Positions 38,718 through 49,191 of a stretch of 64,000 nt of DNA are shown in pieces. The stretch lies in assembly GCF_008017755.1 (NCBI RefSeq), contig NZ_VRTS01000004.1, forward strand, positions 62,001 through 126,000. Direction: 5' to 3'. The stretch comes from Alkalisalibacterium limincola (GTDB taxonomy: Bacteria > Pseudomonadota > Gammaproteobacteria > Xanthomonadales > Xanthomonadaceae). Under the pieces are notes generated by a model. That model searched no databases. It had not been told where the DNA came from and saw nothing but the letters and a program-made list of their open reading frames with translations. Position numbers and translations under genes: made by a program. Position 1 is the first letter of the stretch; each line of letters begins with the position of its first letter.

Positions 38718-39592
38718 TCAGGCCAGCCGGATCAGCCCGTCCATCACCGTCACCGCGCGTCCACCCAGGTGGATGCCGTCCTCGTCCACGTGCATCGCCA
38801 CCCGGCCATCGCGGCCCAGTTCGCGGCCCTGGCTTGCGACCCACTGCTTCGCCGGCAGTGCATCGTGGGCCTGCAGGAACGCGGCGATCGCCGCATTGCC
38901 GCTTCCGGTGACCGGGTCCTCGGGAATGCCGTCGGCCGGGCAGAAGCAGCGAACCGCCATGGCGATGCCGTCCTCGTCCGAGGGGCCGTACACCGCCACG
39001 CCGACCGCCCCGCGTGCGAGCGTCAGCGCCGACAGGCGCGCCATGTCCGGGGACAGCGCCCGCACGGTGGACGCCGAGTCGAACCCCGCCACCCACCACT
39101 GCGGCCCGTTGTCCACCACCTGCGGTGCCGGGTCGGGCAACGGTGTCGCACCCAGCGCGCCGGCCAGGGCCTCGACATCGCCGGGCACCGGCGCCGAGAG
39201 TCGCGCTTGCGGTGCCTGCACGTGGATCGTGCGACCGACCCCGTCGGCATCGGCGTCGACCCGCACGGGCAGCAGGCCCGCTCCGCACTCCTGCACCATG
39301 CACCATCCTCCGCGGTCGCCAGCCCTGCCTCGAGCACGGCATGGGCGGTGCCCACGCTGGGGTGGCCGGCGAACGGCAGCTCCTGGCGCGGGGTGAAGAT
39401 GCGCACCCGGTAGCTGGCGCCGGGTGCCGTCGGTGGCAATACGAAGGCGGTTTCGGAGAGGTTGGTCCAATGCGCGATGCGCTGCATCTGTCCGCCGTCC
39501 AGGCCCGCCGCATCGAGGACGACCGCGACCGGGTTGCCGTGAAACGGGGTCGAAGTGAACACGTCGACCTGCTTGAAGGAGACTGCGCGCAT
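38718..39592 (-). CDS. PhzF family isomerase/epimerase-like protein (one frameshift)
   Basis: The corrected 291-residue protein has the diaminopimelate-epimerase-like double fold. [21 protein letters not shown], the catalytic-Glu region [10 protein letters not shown] and [18 protein letters not shown] are in the first half. [20 protein letters not shown] is in the second. Close to 39303 one base is missing (…[19 protein letters not shown] continues in the next frame). The family includes phenazine-pathway PhzF, but most members have unknown substrates, and no phenazine genes are present. Divergent from lysAC. Confidence 0.87.
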
Positions 39593-39750
39593 GGGCCGTT
39601 CCTGCCGTGGGTGGGGCCCGTGATGCTATCAATCCGGCGCGCGTGGTGTGGTGGCCGCGATGGCGTGGGGGAAAACCACCGCCAAATCCCCGATAATCCG
39701 TGCGTGGTGCGCAAAGGCGCGTACCGACTGCCACTCCATCAAGGAACCCC

Positions 39751-42367
39751 ATGAGCAGCGCATCCCCCGCGCCTGGCGCCGTGTCGCCGGGCTGGATCGT
39801 CCTGAAGTTCGGAGGTACCAGCGTGAGTCGTCGCGCGCGCTGGGACACGATCGGACGATTGATGCGAAAACGCCTCGAGGAGGAGGGGACGGGCGTGCTG
39901 GTCGTGGTGTCTGCCCTGTCCGGCATCACCAACGCATTGCAGGCGATCATCGACGGCCATGCCGACGTGTCCGCCGTGCGCGACGCGGTGGCCTCGATCA
40001 TCGAGCGTCACCGCGCCTTCTGCGGCGAGCTGGAGGTCGATGCCGACGCGGTGCTTGGAGATCGCTTCCAGGCCCTGGAGGCGCTGGCCGACGACGCGCG
40101 CCGTGCCACCGCCGAACTCGACTGGCAGGCCGAGCTGCTGGCGCAGGGCGAGCTGATGTCCTCGATGCTGGGCGTGGCCTACCTGCGGTCCGGCGGGCTG
40201 GACCTGGCCTGGACCGATGCCCGCGACTGGCTGCAGGCCCGGGCGCTGCCCAACCAGAGCGCCTGGGGCCGGCGCCTGTCGGCCACCTGCGATCTCGAGG
40301 GTGCGACGGGTGTGCGCCAACGCTTCGCTGCGAACGGACGCCTGCAACTGAGCCAGGGCTTCATCGTGCGTGGCGACGACGGCGCACCGCGGTGCTCGGC
40401 CGTGGCGGTTCGGACACGTCCGCGGCCTGCTTCGGCGCGCTGCTCGGCGCCTCGCGCGTGGAGATCTGGACCGACGTGCCGGGCATGTTCAGCGCCAACC
40501 CGCGCCAGGTGCCCGACGCGCGCCTGCTGCAGCGACTGGACTACGAGGAGGCGCAGGAGATCGCCACCACCGGCGCGAAGGTGCTGCACCCGCGATGCAT
40601 CCACCCTTGCCGGGAGGCCGGCGTGCCGTTGTGGATCCGCGACACCGAACGGCCTGACTTTCCCGGCACCGTCATCGACGCCCGGGCGGCGAGCGTTCCG
40701 GGCGTGAAGGCGATCAGCTCGCGCGGCGGCATCGTGCTGGTGTCGATGGAGACGATCGGCATGTGGCAGCAGGTCGGCTTCCTCGCCGAGGTGTTCGACC
40801 GCTTCCGCCGCCACGGGCTGTCGGTGGACATGATCGGCTCCTCGGAGACGAACGTGACGGTGTCGCTGGATCCGAGCGAGAACCTGGTGAACACCAATGT
40901 GCTCGAGGCGCTGAGCGCCGACCTGGCGACGATCTGCCGGGTCAAGGTGATCGCCCCGTGTGCGGCGGTGACGCTGGTGGGCCGCGGCATGCGTTCGCTG
41001 CTGCATCGGCTGTCCGACGTGCTGGCGGAGTTCGGCCGCGAGCGGGTGCACCTGATCTCGCAGAGTTCCAACGACCTCAACCTGACCTTCGTCATCGACG
41101 AAGGGCTGGCGGACGGCCTGTTGCCGCGCCTGCACGAACTGCTGATCGGGTCCGGCGCGATGCCGGCGGCGGAATCGGCGGTGTTCGGCGTGGCCTGGAA
41201 CCGGCTCGATGCACCCGACGCCGTGCGCACGCCACCGTGGTGGATGCGCGAGCGCGAACGCCTGCAGGCGACCGCGCAGGCCGGCACGCCCTGCTACGTC
41301 TACCACCTGCCGACCGTGCGTGAACGCGCGCGCGAGCTGATGGGGGTGGACGCGGTCGACCAGCGCTTCTTCGCTCTCAAGGCCAATCCGCACCCGAAGG
41401 TGCTGCAGGCGCTGGAGGTCGAGGGCTTCGGCTTCGAGTGCGTGTCGGCCGGGGAGCTGGCGCACCTGTTCGAGGTGTTGCCGGAGCTCTCGCCACAGCG
41501 GGTCCTGTTCACCCCGAGCTTCGCCCCGCGCAGCGATTACGCCGACGCGCTACGGCGCGGCGTGCACGTCACGATCGACAATGCGTTCGTGCTGCGGCAG
41601 TGGCCGGAGCTGTTCCAGGGCCGCTCGCTGATGCTCAGGCTGGATCCCGGGTTCGGCTCCGGGCATCACGAGAAGGTGCGCACCGGCGGCAAGGAGGCGA
41701 AGTTCGGCCTGGCGCTCGACGCCTTGCCCGACCTGCTCGATGCGGTGCGCGCGGTCGAGGCGCGCATCGTCGGACTGCACGCGCACATCGGCAGTGGCAT
41801 CCACGATGCCGGCCACTGGCGCGAAGTCTACGGACGCCTGGCGGCCGTGGCCGAGGGGATCGGCACGGTGTCGGTGATCGATGTGGGTGGCGGACTGGGC
41901 GTGGCCTACGACCCGGACGCCAGCCCGTTCGACATCGCCGCCTACGCCGCCGCGCTGTCCGAGGTGAAGCAGGCCTACCCGCGCTACCGCCTTTGGATCG
42001 AACCCGGCCGCTACCTGGTGGCCGAGGCCGGCGCACTGCTGCTGGGCGTCACCCAGGTGGTGGAGAAATCCGGGGTGCGCCGCATCGGTGCCGATGCCGG
42101 CATGAACGTGCTGCTGCGCCCGGCGCTTTACAACGCCTGGCACGAGATCGTGAACCTGGACCGGCTCGACGAGCCGCCCGGCCGGCCGGCCGAAGTGGTG
42201 GGGCCGATCTGCGAGACGGGCGATGTGCTCGGCCGTCGCCGTGCGCTGCCCGAGGCCAGACCAGCGGCGACGTGCTGCTGGTCGGCCACGCCGGGGCCTA
42301 CGGTGCGGTCATGGCCAACACCTACAACCTGCGCGCCCTGCCGCGCGAGGAAGTCATCGATGTCTGA
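39751..42367 (+). CDS. lysAC: Bifunctional aspartate kinase / diaminopimelate decarboxylase (two frameshifts)
   Basis: One 872-residue fusion catalyses the first and last steps of lysine synthesis. Aspartokinase occupies about residues 1-470: VLKFGGTSVSRRARW, VVVSALSGITNA, RGGSDTSAACFGALLGA, then two ACT domains (VSMETIGMWQQVGFLAEVFD). Diaminopimelate decarboxylase occupies about 480-872: PLP lysine in FFALKANPHPK, HIGSGIHDAG, IDVGGGLGV, and CETGDVLG with the active-site Cys. Breaks near 40392 and 42261 each need one base. This fusion is typical of xanthomonads and should balance lysine against meso-DAP for the cell wall. Its stop overlaps the murL start by 8 bases. Confidence 0.94.
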
Positions 42368-43727
42368 GTGGAAATTCGACCGCGACGCGATCGCGCGCTT
42401 TCGCTTCGTGCGAAGCACGCTGGATGTCGACAGCGGCGAGGCACAACTGGTCTATGCGTTCGACGACGGCCCGGAGCTGGTCGAGACGGTGCGTTTCCCC
42501 GGTGCCCCGTTCCGGCTCGACACCGCGCGCCGCGCGGCGGTCGAGCGCGCCTTGCGCCTGCTGCACCTGATCGCCGGCGTGAGCTACTACAAGGCGGCGG
42601 TGCCGGCGCACATCGTGGTCGAGGACGGGGCCTTGGACCCGCAGACCGAGGCGCTGCTGGTCGAGGTCTACGAGAACGGCCTGGGCGAGTTCGCCTACCG
42701 CAATGGACTGGCGCTGCGCGGCAACGTGCGCTTCGAGCATGCCGGCTTCCCCGGCAGCGGGTCCGGTGGCGCACCGGCGCTGGGCCTGTCTTCGCGTGCG
42801 CTGGTGGCGATCGGGGGCGGCAAGGACTCGCTGGTGTCGATCGAGGCTTTGCGTCGTGCCGGTGTCGAGCAGACGGTCGGCTGGATCGGCTCCAGCCAGT
42901 TGATCGCCGCGTGTGCCCAGCGCACCGGCCTGCCCACGCTCACCATCCAGCGTGCGCTGGCGCCGCAGCTGTTCGACTTCAACCAGAACGGCGCCTACAA
43001 CGGTCATATCCCGGTGACGGCGGTGAACTCCGCCATCCTGGTGGTGGCGGCGCTCCTGCACGACCACGGACAGGTGGTGTTCTCCAACGAACGCTCCGCC
43101 AGCTACGGCAGCCTGATTCCCGGCACCGGAGAGGTGAACCACCAGTGGTCGAAGGGCTGGGATTTCGAGCAGCGCTTCGCCGCGCTGGTGAAGTCGACCG
43201 TCGCCAGCGACCTGGTCTATTACTCGCTGCTGCGGCCCTTGTCGGAGCTGGCCGTGGCACGACAGTTCGCCCGCAGCGACCGCTACGACGCGCACTTCTC
43301 CAGCTGCAACCGCAACTTCCACATTCTTGGTCCACGTCCGGCCAGCCGCTGGTGCGGCCAGTGTCCGAAATGCCACTTCGTGTTCCTGGCGCTGGCGCCG
43401 TTCATGCCCAAGCCCAGGCTGGTGGCGATCTTCGGTGCCAACCTGCTCGACGAGCCGAGGCTGGCGCCGGGGTTCGACGCGCTGATCGAGTACCGCGACC
43501 ACAAGCCGTTCGAGTGCGTGGGCGAGGGGCAGGAGTCGCGCGCTGCCTTCGCGGCGCTGGCCGCGTCGCCGGCCTGGCGCGAGGATTCGCTTGTCCAGCG
43601 CTTCGCGCGCGAGGTGCAGCCGCAGCTCGGGGAACAGCCGGGCTTGGCAAGCCTGCTGCCGGCAGCCGACACTCATGGTATTCCCGAGGCGGTGTGGGCG
43701 AAGGTCAGTGAAGATTTCCGGGCTTGA
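42360..43727 (+). CDS. murL: UDP-MurNAc-L-Ala-L-Glu epimerase
   Basis: A 455-residue enzyme that inverts the terminal L-Glu of UDP-MurNAc-L-Ala-L-Glu to D-Glu, an ATP-dependent step known from Xanthomonas oryzae. I assign it from the characteristic sequence ([63 protein letters not shown] cut here, and [19 protein letters not shown] with its four-residue cysteine pair) and because murD2 is next to it. The GGGKDS loop resembles PP-loop ATPases. The start ATG lies inside the end of lysAC, and the stop overlaps murD2 by 20 bases. Confidence 0.93.
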   Translation: MSEWKFDRDAIARFRFVRSTLDVDSGEAQLVYAFDDGPELVETVRFPGAPFRLDTARRAAVERALRLLHLIAGVSYYKAAVPAHIVVEDGALDPQTEALLVEVYENGLGEFAYRNGLALRGNVRFEHAGFPGSGSGGAPALGLSSRALVAIGGGKDSLVSIEALRRAGVEQTVGWIGSSQLIAACAQRTGLPTLTIQRALAPQLFDFNQNGAYNGHIPVTAVNSAILVVAALLHDHGQVVFSNERSASYGSLIPGTGEVNHQWSKGWDFEQRFAALVKSTVASDLVYYSLLRPLSELAVARQFARSDRYDAHFSSCNRNFHILGPRPASRWCGQCPKCHFVFLALAPFMPKPRLVAIFGANLLDEPRLAPGFDALIEYRDHKPFECVGEGQESRAAFAALAASPAWREDSLVQRFAREVQPQLGEQPGLASLLPAADTHGIPEAVWAKVSEDFRA

Positions 43728-45080
43728 AGGACACAGGGTTGCGTTGTGGGGCTGGGGCAGGGAAGGGCGCGCCGCATATGCGGCGATCCGCGACCGCCTG
43801 CCGCGGCTTGAGCTGACCCTGTTTTGCAGCCCGGAGGAGGCCGCGGTGGCCGAGGGGATCGGCGACCCGGCGCTGCACGTGCACACGGCAGTCGACGCCG
43901 AGCAGCTTTCTTCGTTCCAGATCGTCATAAAGTCGCCGGGCATCAGTCCCTACACGTCACCCGCGGCCGATGCGGCGCTGGGCGGTACGCGCTTCATCGG
44001 CGGCACCTCGCTGTGGTTCGCGGAGAACCCCGACGCGCGGACCGTATGCGTGACCGGCACAAAGGGCAAGAGCACCGCCACCGCCCTGGTGGCCCACCTG
44101 TTGCGCGCCGGCGCCACCGCACCGCGCTGGCCGGCAATATCGGCCTGCCGCTGCTCGAGCTCCTCGATGCGCAGCCGGCGCCGGAGTTCTGGGCGATCGA
44201 GCTGTCGAGCTACCAGACCCGCGAGGCCAGCCTGCCCGACGTGGCGGTCGTGCTGAACCTGTTCCCCGAGCACCTGGACTGGCACGGCAGCGAGGCGCGC
44301 TATTACGAGGACAAGCTGGCGCTGCTGTTCGAGGCCTCGCCGACGCGTGCGCTGATCAACGGTGCCGACGCGCGCCTGAAGAGCCTGCGCTTGCCCAGCG
44401 AGGTGCTGCGCTTCAACGTCCCCGAGGGCTGGCATGTCGACGACGGGCACGTCTGCCGGGGGCGCACCCGGGTGCTGGAGCTGCGCAAGCTGCCCCTGCG
44501 CGGCCAGCACAATGGCAGCAACCTGTGCGCGGCCTTGGCCGCGGTGGAGGCGCTCGACCTCGACGCCGTGGCGCTGGCGCCGGGCGTGGCGTCGTTCCAG
44601 GCCCTGCCGCACCGGCTGCAGAGCGTCGGCAACGACGGTGGCATCGAGCTGGTCAATGATTCGATCTCCACGACGCCACACGCCACGCTTGCCGCGCTGG
44701 ACTGCTTCCGCGGTCGGCGCGTGGCCCTGCTGGTCGGGGGCTACGACCGCGGCATCGACTGGGGCGTTTTCTACGAGCGCATCGGCCGCGAGGCGCCCGC
44801 AGCGATCGTGACGATGGGCCAGAACGGGCCGCGCATCCACGAGAAGCTCAAGGCGCTCAACGCCAACGAACGTTTCATGCTGGCCGAGGCCTCGGAGATG
44901 GAGGAGGCGGTTGGGCTGGCGCGCAGGGCCCTGGGCAGCGAAGGCGTGTTGCTGCTTTCCCCGGGGGCGCCCAGCTTCCCGCGCTACCGCGACTACACCG
45001 AGCGCGGAGCCCACTTCGCCCGCGCCTGCGGCCTGAAGGCCGCCGACGTCACGGCGATCCAGGGTCTGGGCATCGCCTGA
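43708..45080 (+). CDS. murD2: UDP-MurNAc-L-alanine--L-glutamate ligase (one frameshift)
   Basis: A Mur ligase of 457 residues (corrected) that adds L-Glu, rather than D-Glu, to UDP-MurNAc-L-Ala. It has [17 protein letters not shown], the ATP loop [20 protein letters not shown], and [33 protein letters not shown]. The carbamoyl-lysine region [15 protein letters not shown] replaces the NDSKATNP of ordinary MurD. Near 44122 one base is missing, and downstream [12 protein letters not shown] continues in the next frame. It starts with GTG at 43708 inside murL. With MurL it replaces the MurI plus MurD route to D-Glu. Confidence 0.92.
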
Positions 45081-45146
45081 GCGCTCACGTCGGCTGAACA
45101 CACACGGCTCGACACTTCTCCATTCACATGACTGAAGGGGTCCGCC

Positions 45147-45926
<780 letters not shown>

Positions 45927-45942
45927 GTCGCCCTCGCTGGGG

Positions 45943-46953
45943 TCAGTGCTTGCGCGCCACCGCGTAGCGCGCCAGCCCGCGCAGTGCGCCGATCCAGTCG
46001 TTGTCGGGGAGGCCGTCGAGCGCGCGCTCGGCGGCCTCGGCATAGGTGCTGGCCTGTTCGCGGCTGTAGTCCAGGCTGCCGGCCGCCTGGATCGCGGCCA
46101 TGACCTCGGGCAGCGCATCCACTTCGCCGTGCTCGACGATCCAGCGCAGGCGCTCACGGCGCTCGCCATCGGCATGGGCCATCGCGTGGATCAGCGGCAG
46201 CGTGGCCTTGCCCTCGGCCAGGTCGTCGCCGAGGTTCTTGCCCATCGTTTCGGCGTCGGCGGTGTAGTCGAGCACGTCGTCGGCGATCTGGAACGCGTAG
46301 CCCAGGTCCATGCCGAAGCGGTGCATGCGCGCCTGGGTGGCCTCGTCCGCTCCAGCCAGCAGTGCCCCCAGCCGGGTCGCGGCCGCGAACAGCACGGCGG
46401 TCTTGCGCTCGATCACGCGCAGGTAGGCCGCCTCGTCGGTGTCGGGGTTGCGCACGTGCAGCAACTGCAGCACCTCGCCCTCGGCGATCAGGTTGGTGGT
46501 GTCGGCCAGGATGCGCATGACCGGCATCGAGTCGAGCTCGACCATCAGCTGGAAGCTGCGCGAGTAGAGGAAATCGCCCACCAGCACGCTGGGTGCGTTG
46601 CCCCAGACCGCATTCGCGGTGGAGCGGCCGCGGCGCAGGTCGGACTCGTCGACCACGTCGTCGTGCAGCAGCGTCGAGGTATGGATGAACTCGATGATCG
46701 CGGCGAGCTGGGTGTGGGCTTCGCCCTGGTAACCCAGCCCGCGCGCGGCCAGCGCCGCCAGCATCGGCCGCAGGCGCTTGCCGCCGGCGGCGATGATGTG
46801 TTCCGACACCTGGTTGATCAGCAGCACGTCCGAGGCCAGCCGGTGTCGGATCAGGGCGTCGATCGCATCCATCTCGCCCTCCACCAGGGTCCGGATGGCG
46901 TCGAATTCGAGCACGGTGGCGGAAGGCTCGGTTTGCAGGGCGTGGCTGTCCAT
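45943..46953 (-). CDS. ispB: Octaprenyl/polyprenyl diphosphate synthase
   Basis: A 336-residue trans-prenyltransferase making the long isoprenoid tail of ubiquinone. The first Asp-rich motif is STLLHDDVVDESDLRRG, the second FQIADDVLDYTADAETMGK. GGKRLRPMLAALAA and AEGEVLQLLHVRN are typical of IspB. A small residue precedes the first motif, so long products (C40) are expected. It is divergent from ssb and convergent with the hydrolase gene. Confidence 0.95.
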   Translation of the reverse strand: MDSHALQTEPSATVLEFDAIRTLVEGEMDAIDALIRHRLASDVLLINQVSEHIIAAGGKRLRPMLAALAARGLGYQGEAHTQLAAIIEFIHTSTLLHDDVVDESDLRRGRSTANAVWGNAPSVLVGDFLYSRSFQLMVELDSMPVMRILADTTNLIAEGEVLQLLHVRNPDTDEAAYLRVIERKTAVLFAAATRLGALLAGADEATQARMHRFGMDLGYAFQIADDVLDYTADAETMGKNLGDDLAEGKATLPLIHAMAHADGERRERLRWIVEHGEVDALPEVMAAIQAAGSLDYSREQASTYAEAAERALDGLPDNDWIGALRGLARYAVARKH

Positions 46954-47148
46954 GGGCTCGCGCGGTGCGGGGGAACCCCGATTATACGGGCCGGCGCCCG
47001 TGGGTCGGTCGTGATGACGCCCCCGCTACCGGTTTCTACTACCCGCCGTCCGGTCGACCGACGCCTGCGGAGGGTCGTCCCGCCGTCTATACTGCGTGCC
47101 TGATTCCCGCGCCACGACGGCGCGACCTGACGAAGAGGACCTGCATAC

Positions 47149-47649
47149 ATGGCCCGTGGCATCAACAAAGTCATCCTGGTGGGCAACCTCGGCAACGACC
47201 CGGAAGTGAAGTACACCCAGGCCGGGGCGCCGATCACGACCATCTCGGTGGCCACCACCGACGCGTGGAAGGACAAGAACACCGGCCAGATGCAGGAGCG
47301 CACCGAGTGGCACCGGGTGAAGTTCTTCGGTCGCCTGGCCGAGATCTCCGCGGAGTACCTCAAGAAGGGCCGCCAGGTCTACATCGAGGGCAGCCTGCGC
47401 ACCGACAAGTACACCGGCAAGGATGGCATCGAGAAGTACTTCACCGAGATCATCGCCAACGAGATGCAGATGCTCGGCGGCATGGGCGGCGGTGAAGGTG
47501 GTGGTGGTGGTGGTGGTGGCGGTGGCTACTCCCGCGGGAGCGACCGTGGTGGCGCCCAGGGCGGCCAGGGCGGCGGCCAGGAGCGCCAGCAGCCCTCGCG
47601 CCAGGCACCGGCGGACAATGGATTCCCGGACGACGACATCCCGTTCTGA
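47149..47649 (+). CDS. ssb: Single-stranded DNA-binding protein
   Basis: A 166-residue SSB. The OB-fold domain (residues 1-111) begins [22 protein letters not shown] and contains [15 protein letters not shown]. It is followed by a glycine-rich linker with ten consecutive glycines (coded largely by GGT repeats at about 47491-47526), a Gln/Ser-rich part, and the acidic tip DDDIPF that recruits repair and replication proteins. A -10-like TATACT lies at 47088-47093. A strong terminator follows. Confidence 0.98.
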   Translation: MARGINKVILVGNLGNDPEVKYTQAGAPITTISVATTDAWKDKNTGQMQERTEWHRVKFFGRLAEISAEYLKKGRQVYIEGSLRTDKYTGKDGIEKYFTEIIANEMQMLGGMGGGEGGGGGGGGGGYSRGSDRGGAQGGQGGGQERQQPSRQAPADNGFPDDDIPF

Positions 47650-47676
47650 ATCCGGCGCCTTCCCGCCGATCCGTGG

Positions 47677-47707
47677 AAAAGCCCGCCAGTTGCGGGCTTT
47701 TTCCGTT
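47677..47707 (+). terminator. Intrinsic terminator of ssb
   Basis: A perfect 10-bp stem AAAAGCCCGC/GCGGGCTTTT with a 5-base loop ends in a T run and TTTT again shortly after. It is 28 bases past the ssb stop. Confidence 0.92.
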
Positions 47708-47786
47708 TTGCGGCAGGGTTCGTTAGACCCGGTCCCTGCGCCTCCCGTATGCTCTGGCGGTCGAATCCACCCCGGGGAGTGGCCGC

Positions 47787-49163
47787 ATGGCCAAGTGGCT
47801 GCGTGTTCCGCACACGCTGGTATTGCTGTTCGCGATGATGGTGGCGGCCCTGGCCGCCACCTGGGTGTTGCCGCAGGGCGGATTCGAGACGGCCACCAAC
47901 GAGGCGGGACGCGATCTGGTGGTGCCCGGCACCTACGCCCGGGCCGACGAGCGCGTGGTGCTGTTGCCCGACACGCTGTTCACCGTCGTGCCGCGCGCAC
48001 TGGCCGCTTCGCAGGACATCATCTTCTTCGTGCTCATCGTCGGGGGCGCGATCTCGGTGCTGCGCGCCACCGGCATGATCGACGCGGCGCTGGGCGCGGT
48101 GCTGCGACGCATCGGCCACAGTCCCGGCCTGCTGATCATGATCGGCATGGGCGTGTTCGCGGCGGGCTCGAGCGCGATCGGCGTGGCCGAGGAGTACATC
48201 CCGTTCGCCGCGATGCTCATCGCTTTGTGCGTGGCGATGCGCATGGACGTCATGACCGCGATGGGCATCCTCGTCGTCGGCTATGGCATTGGCTACGGCG
48301 TGGCGGTGCTCAACCCGTTCACGGTGCAGGTGGCACAGGGCGTGGCCGGCGTGGCACCGACCTCGGGCTGGGAGTTCCGCCTGGCCCTGTTCCTGCCGTT
48401 CCTGGCGATCGGCGTGCACCACGTGTGGTCCTACGCAAGGCGGGTGCAGGCCGATCCGTCGGCGAGCCTGATGGCCGGCATCGAGGTGTCGCACCCGCCA
48501 CCGGCCGAATACCCGCCGCTGGACGGACGCCGCCTGGCCGTGTTGTTGCTGTCGGTGCTGACGCTGGTGCTCATGGTCTGGGGCATCGCGCAGCAGGGCT
48601 GGTACCTGGTCGAGCTCGGTGCACTCTTCCTCGGCCTGGCGATCTTCGCCGGAGTCATTGGCGGCCTCGGGCTGGACATCACCGCCAAGCGCTTCGCCGA
48701 CGGCGCCGCCGAGCTGGCGACCACGGCGCTGCTGATCGGCTTCGCGCGGTCGATCGGCATGATCCTCGAGGACGGCCAGGTGCTGCACACGATCGTGCAC
48801 GGCCTGGCCGGGCCGCTGGGCCAGGTCGGTGCCTACGGTGCCGCGGTCGGCATGATGCTGATCCAGTCGGTGCTCAATCTGTTCATCCCGTCCGGTTCGG
48901 GCCAGGCCTTCGTGACAATGCCGATCATGGCGCCGCTCGGCGACCTGGTCGGGGTCAGCCGGCAGGCCTCGGTGCTGGCCTTCCAGTTCGGCGATGGCCT
49001 GATGAACATGATCGTGCCGACCAACGTTGTGCTGATGAGCATCCTCGGAATCGCCGGCATTCCCTACGACCGCTGGTTCCGGTTCGTGTTTCCCCTCATC
49101 CTCAAGCTGCTCGCCGCGGCCGCGATCGCGATGGTGATCGCCGTGGCCATCGGCTACCAATGA
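47787..49163 (+). CDS. YfcC-family membrane carrier
   Basis: A 458-residue inner-membrane protein with about 11 hydrophobic segments, beginning VPHTLVLLFAMMVAALAATWVLP. GVAEEYIPFAAML, VLNPFTVQVAQGVAGVAP and LNLFIPSGSGQAFVTMPIMAPLGDL are hallmarks of the YfcC/ArcD-like (C4-dicarboxylate anaerobic carrier) family. Members are thought to exchange basic amino acids or take up peptide-derived compounds. It is followed after 28 bases by a secreted peptidase gene, so peptide or amino-acid transport fits. A possible -10 (TATGCT) is at 47748-47753. Confidence 0.85.
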   Translation: MAKWLRVPHTLVLLFAMMVAALAATWVLPQGGFETATNEAGRDLVVPGTYARADERVVLLPDTLFTVVPRALAASQDIIFFVLIVGGAISVLRATGMIDAALGAVLRRIGHSPGLLIMIGMGVFAAGSSAIGVAEEYIPFAAMLIALCVAMRMDVMTAMGILVVGYGIGYGVAVLNPFTVQVAQGVAGVAPTSGWEFRLALFLPFLAIGVHHVWSYARRVQADPSASLMAGIEVSHPPPAEYPPLDGRRLAVLLLSVLTLVLMVWGIAQQGWYLVELGALFLGLAIFAGVIGGLGLDITAKRFADGAAELATTALLIGFARSIGMILEDGQVLHTIVHGLAGPLGQVGAYGAAVGMMLIQSVLNLFIPSGSGQAFVTMPIMAPLGDLVGVSRQASVLAFQFGDGLMNMIVPTNVVLMSILGIAGIPYDRWFRFVFPLILKLLAAAAIAMVIAVAIGYQ

Positions 49164-49191
49164 CCCTGCCTGTCCTCCCGGGAGAATCTCC

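Noticed and set aside
42354-43943. 529-codon minus-strand frame over murL
   Set aside because: Antisense shadow of a strongly supported enzyme gene; no domain or start signal.
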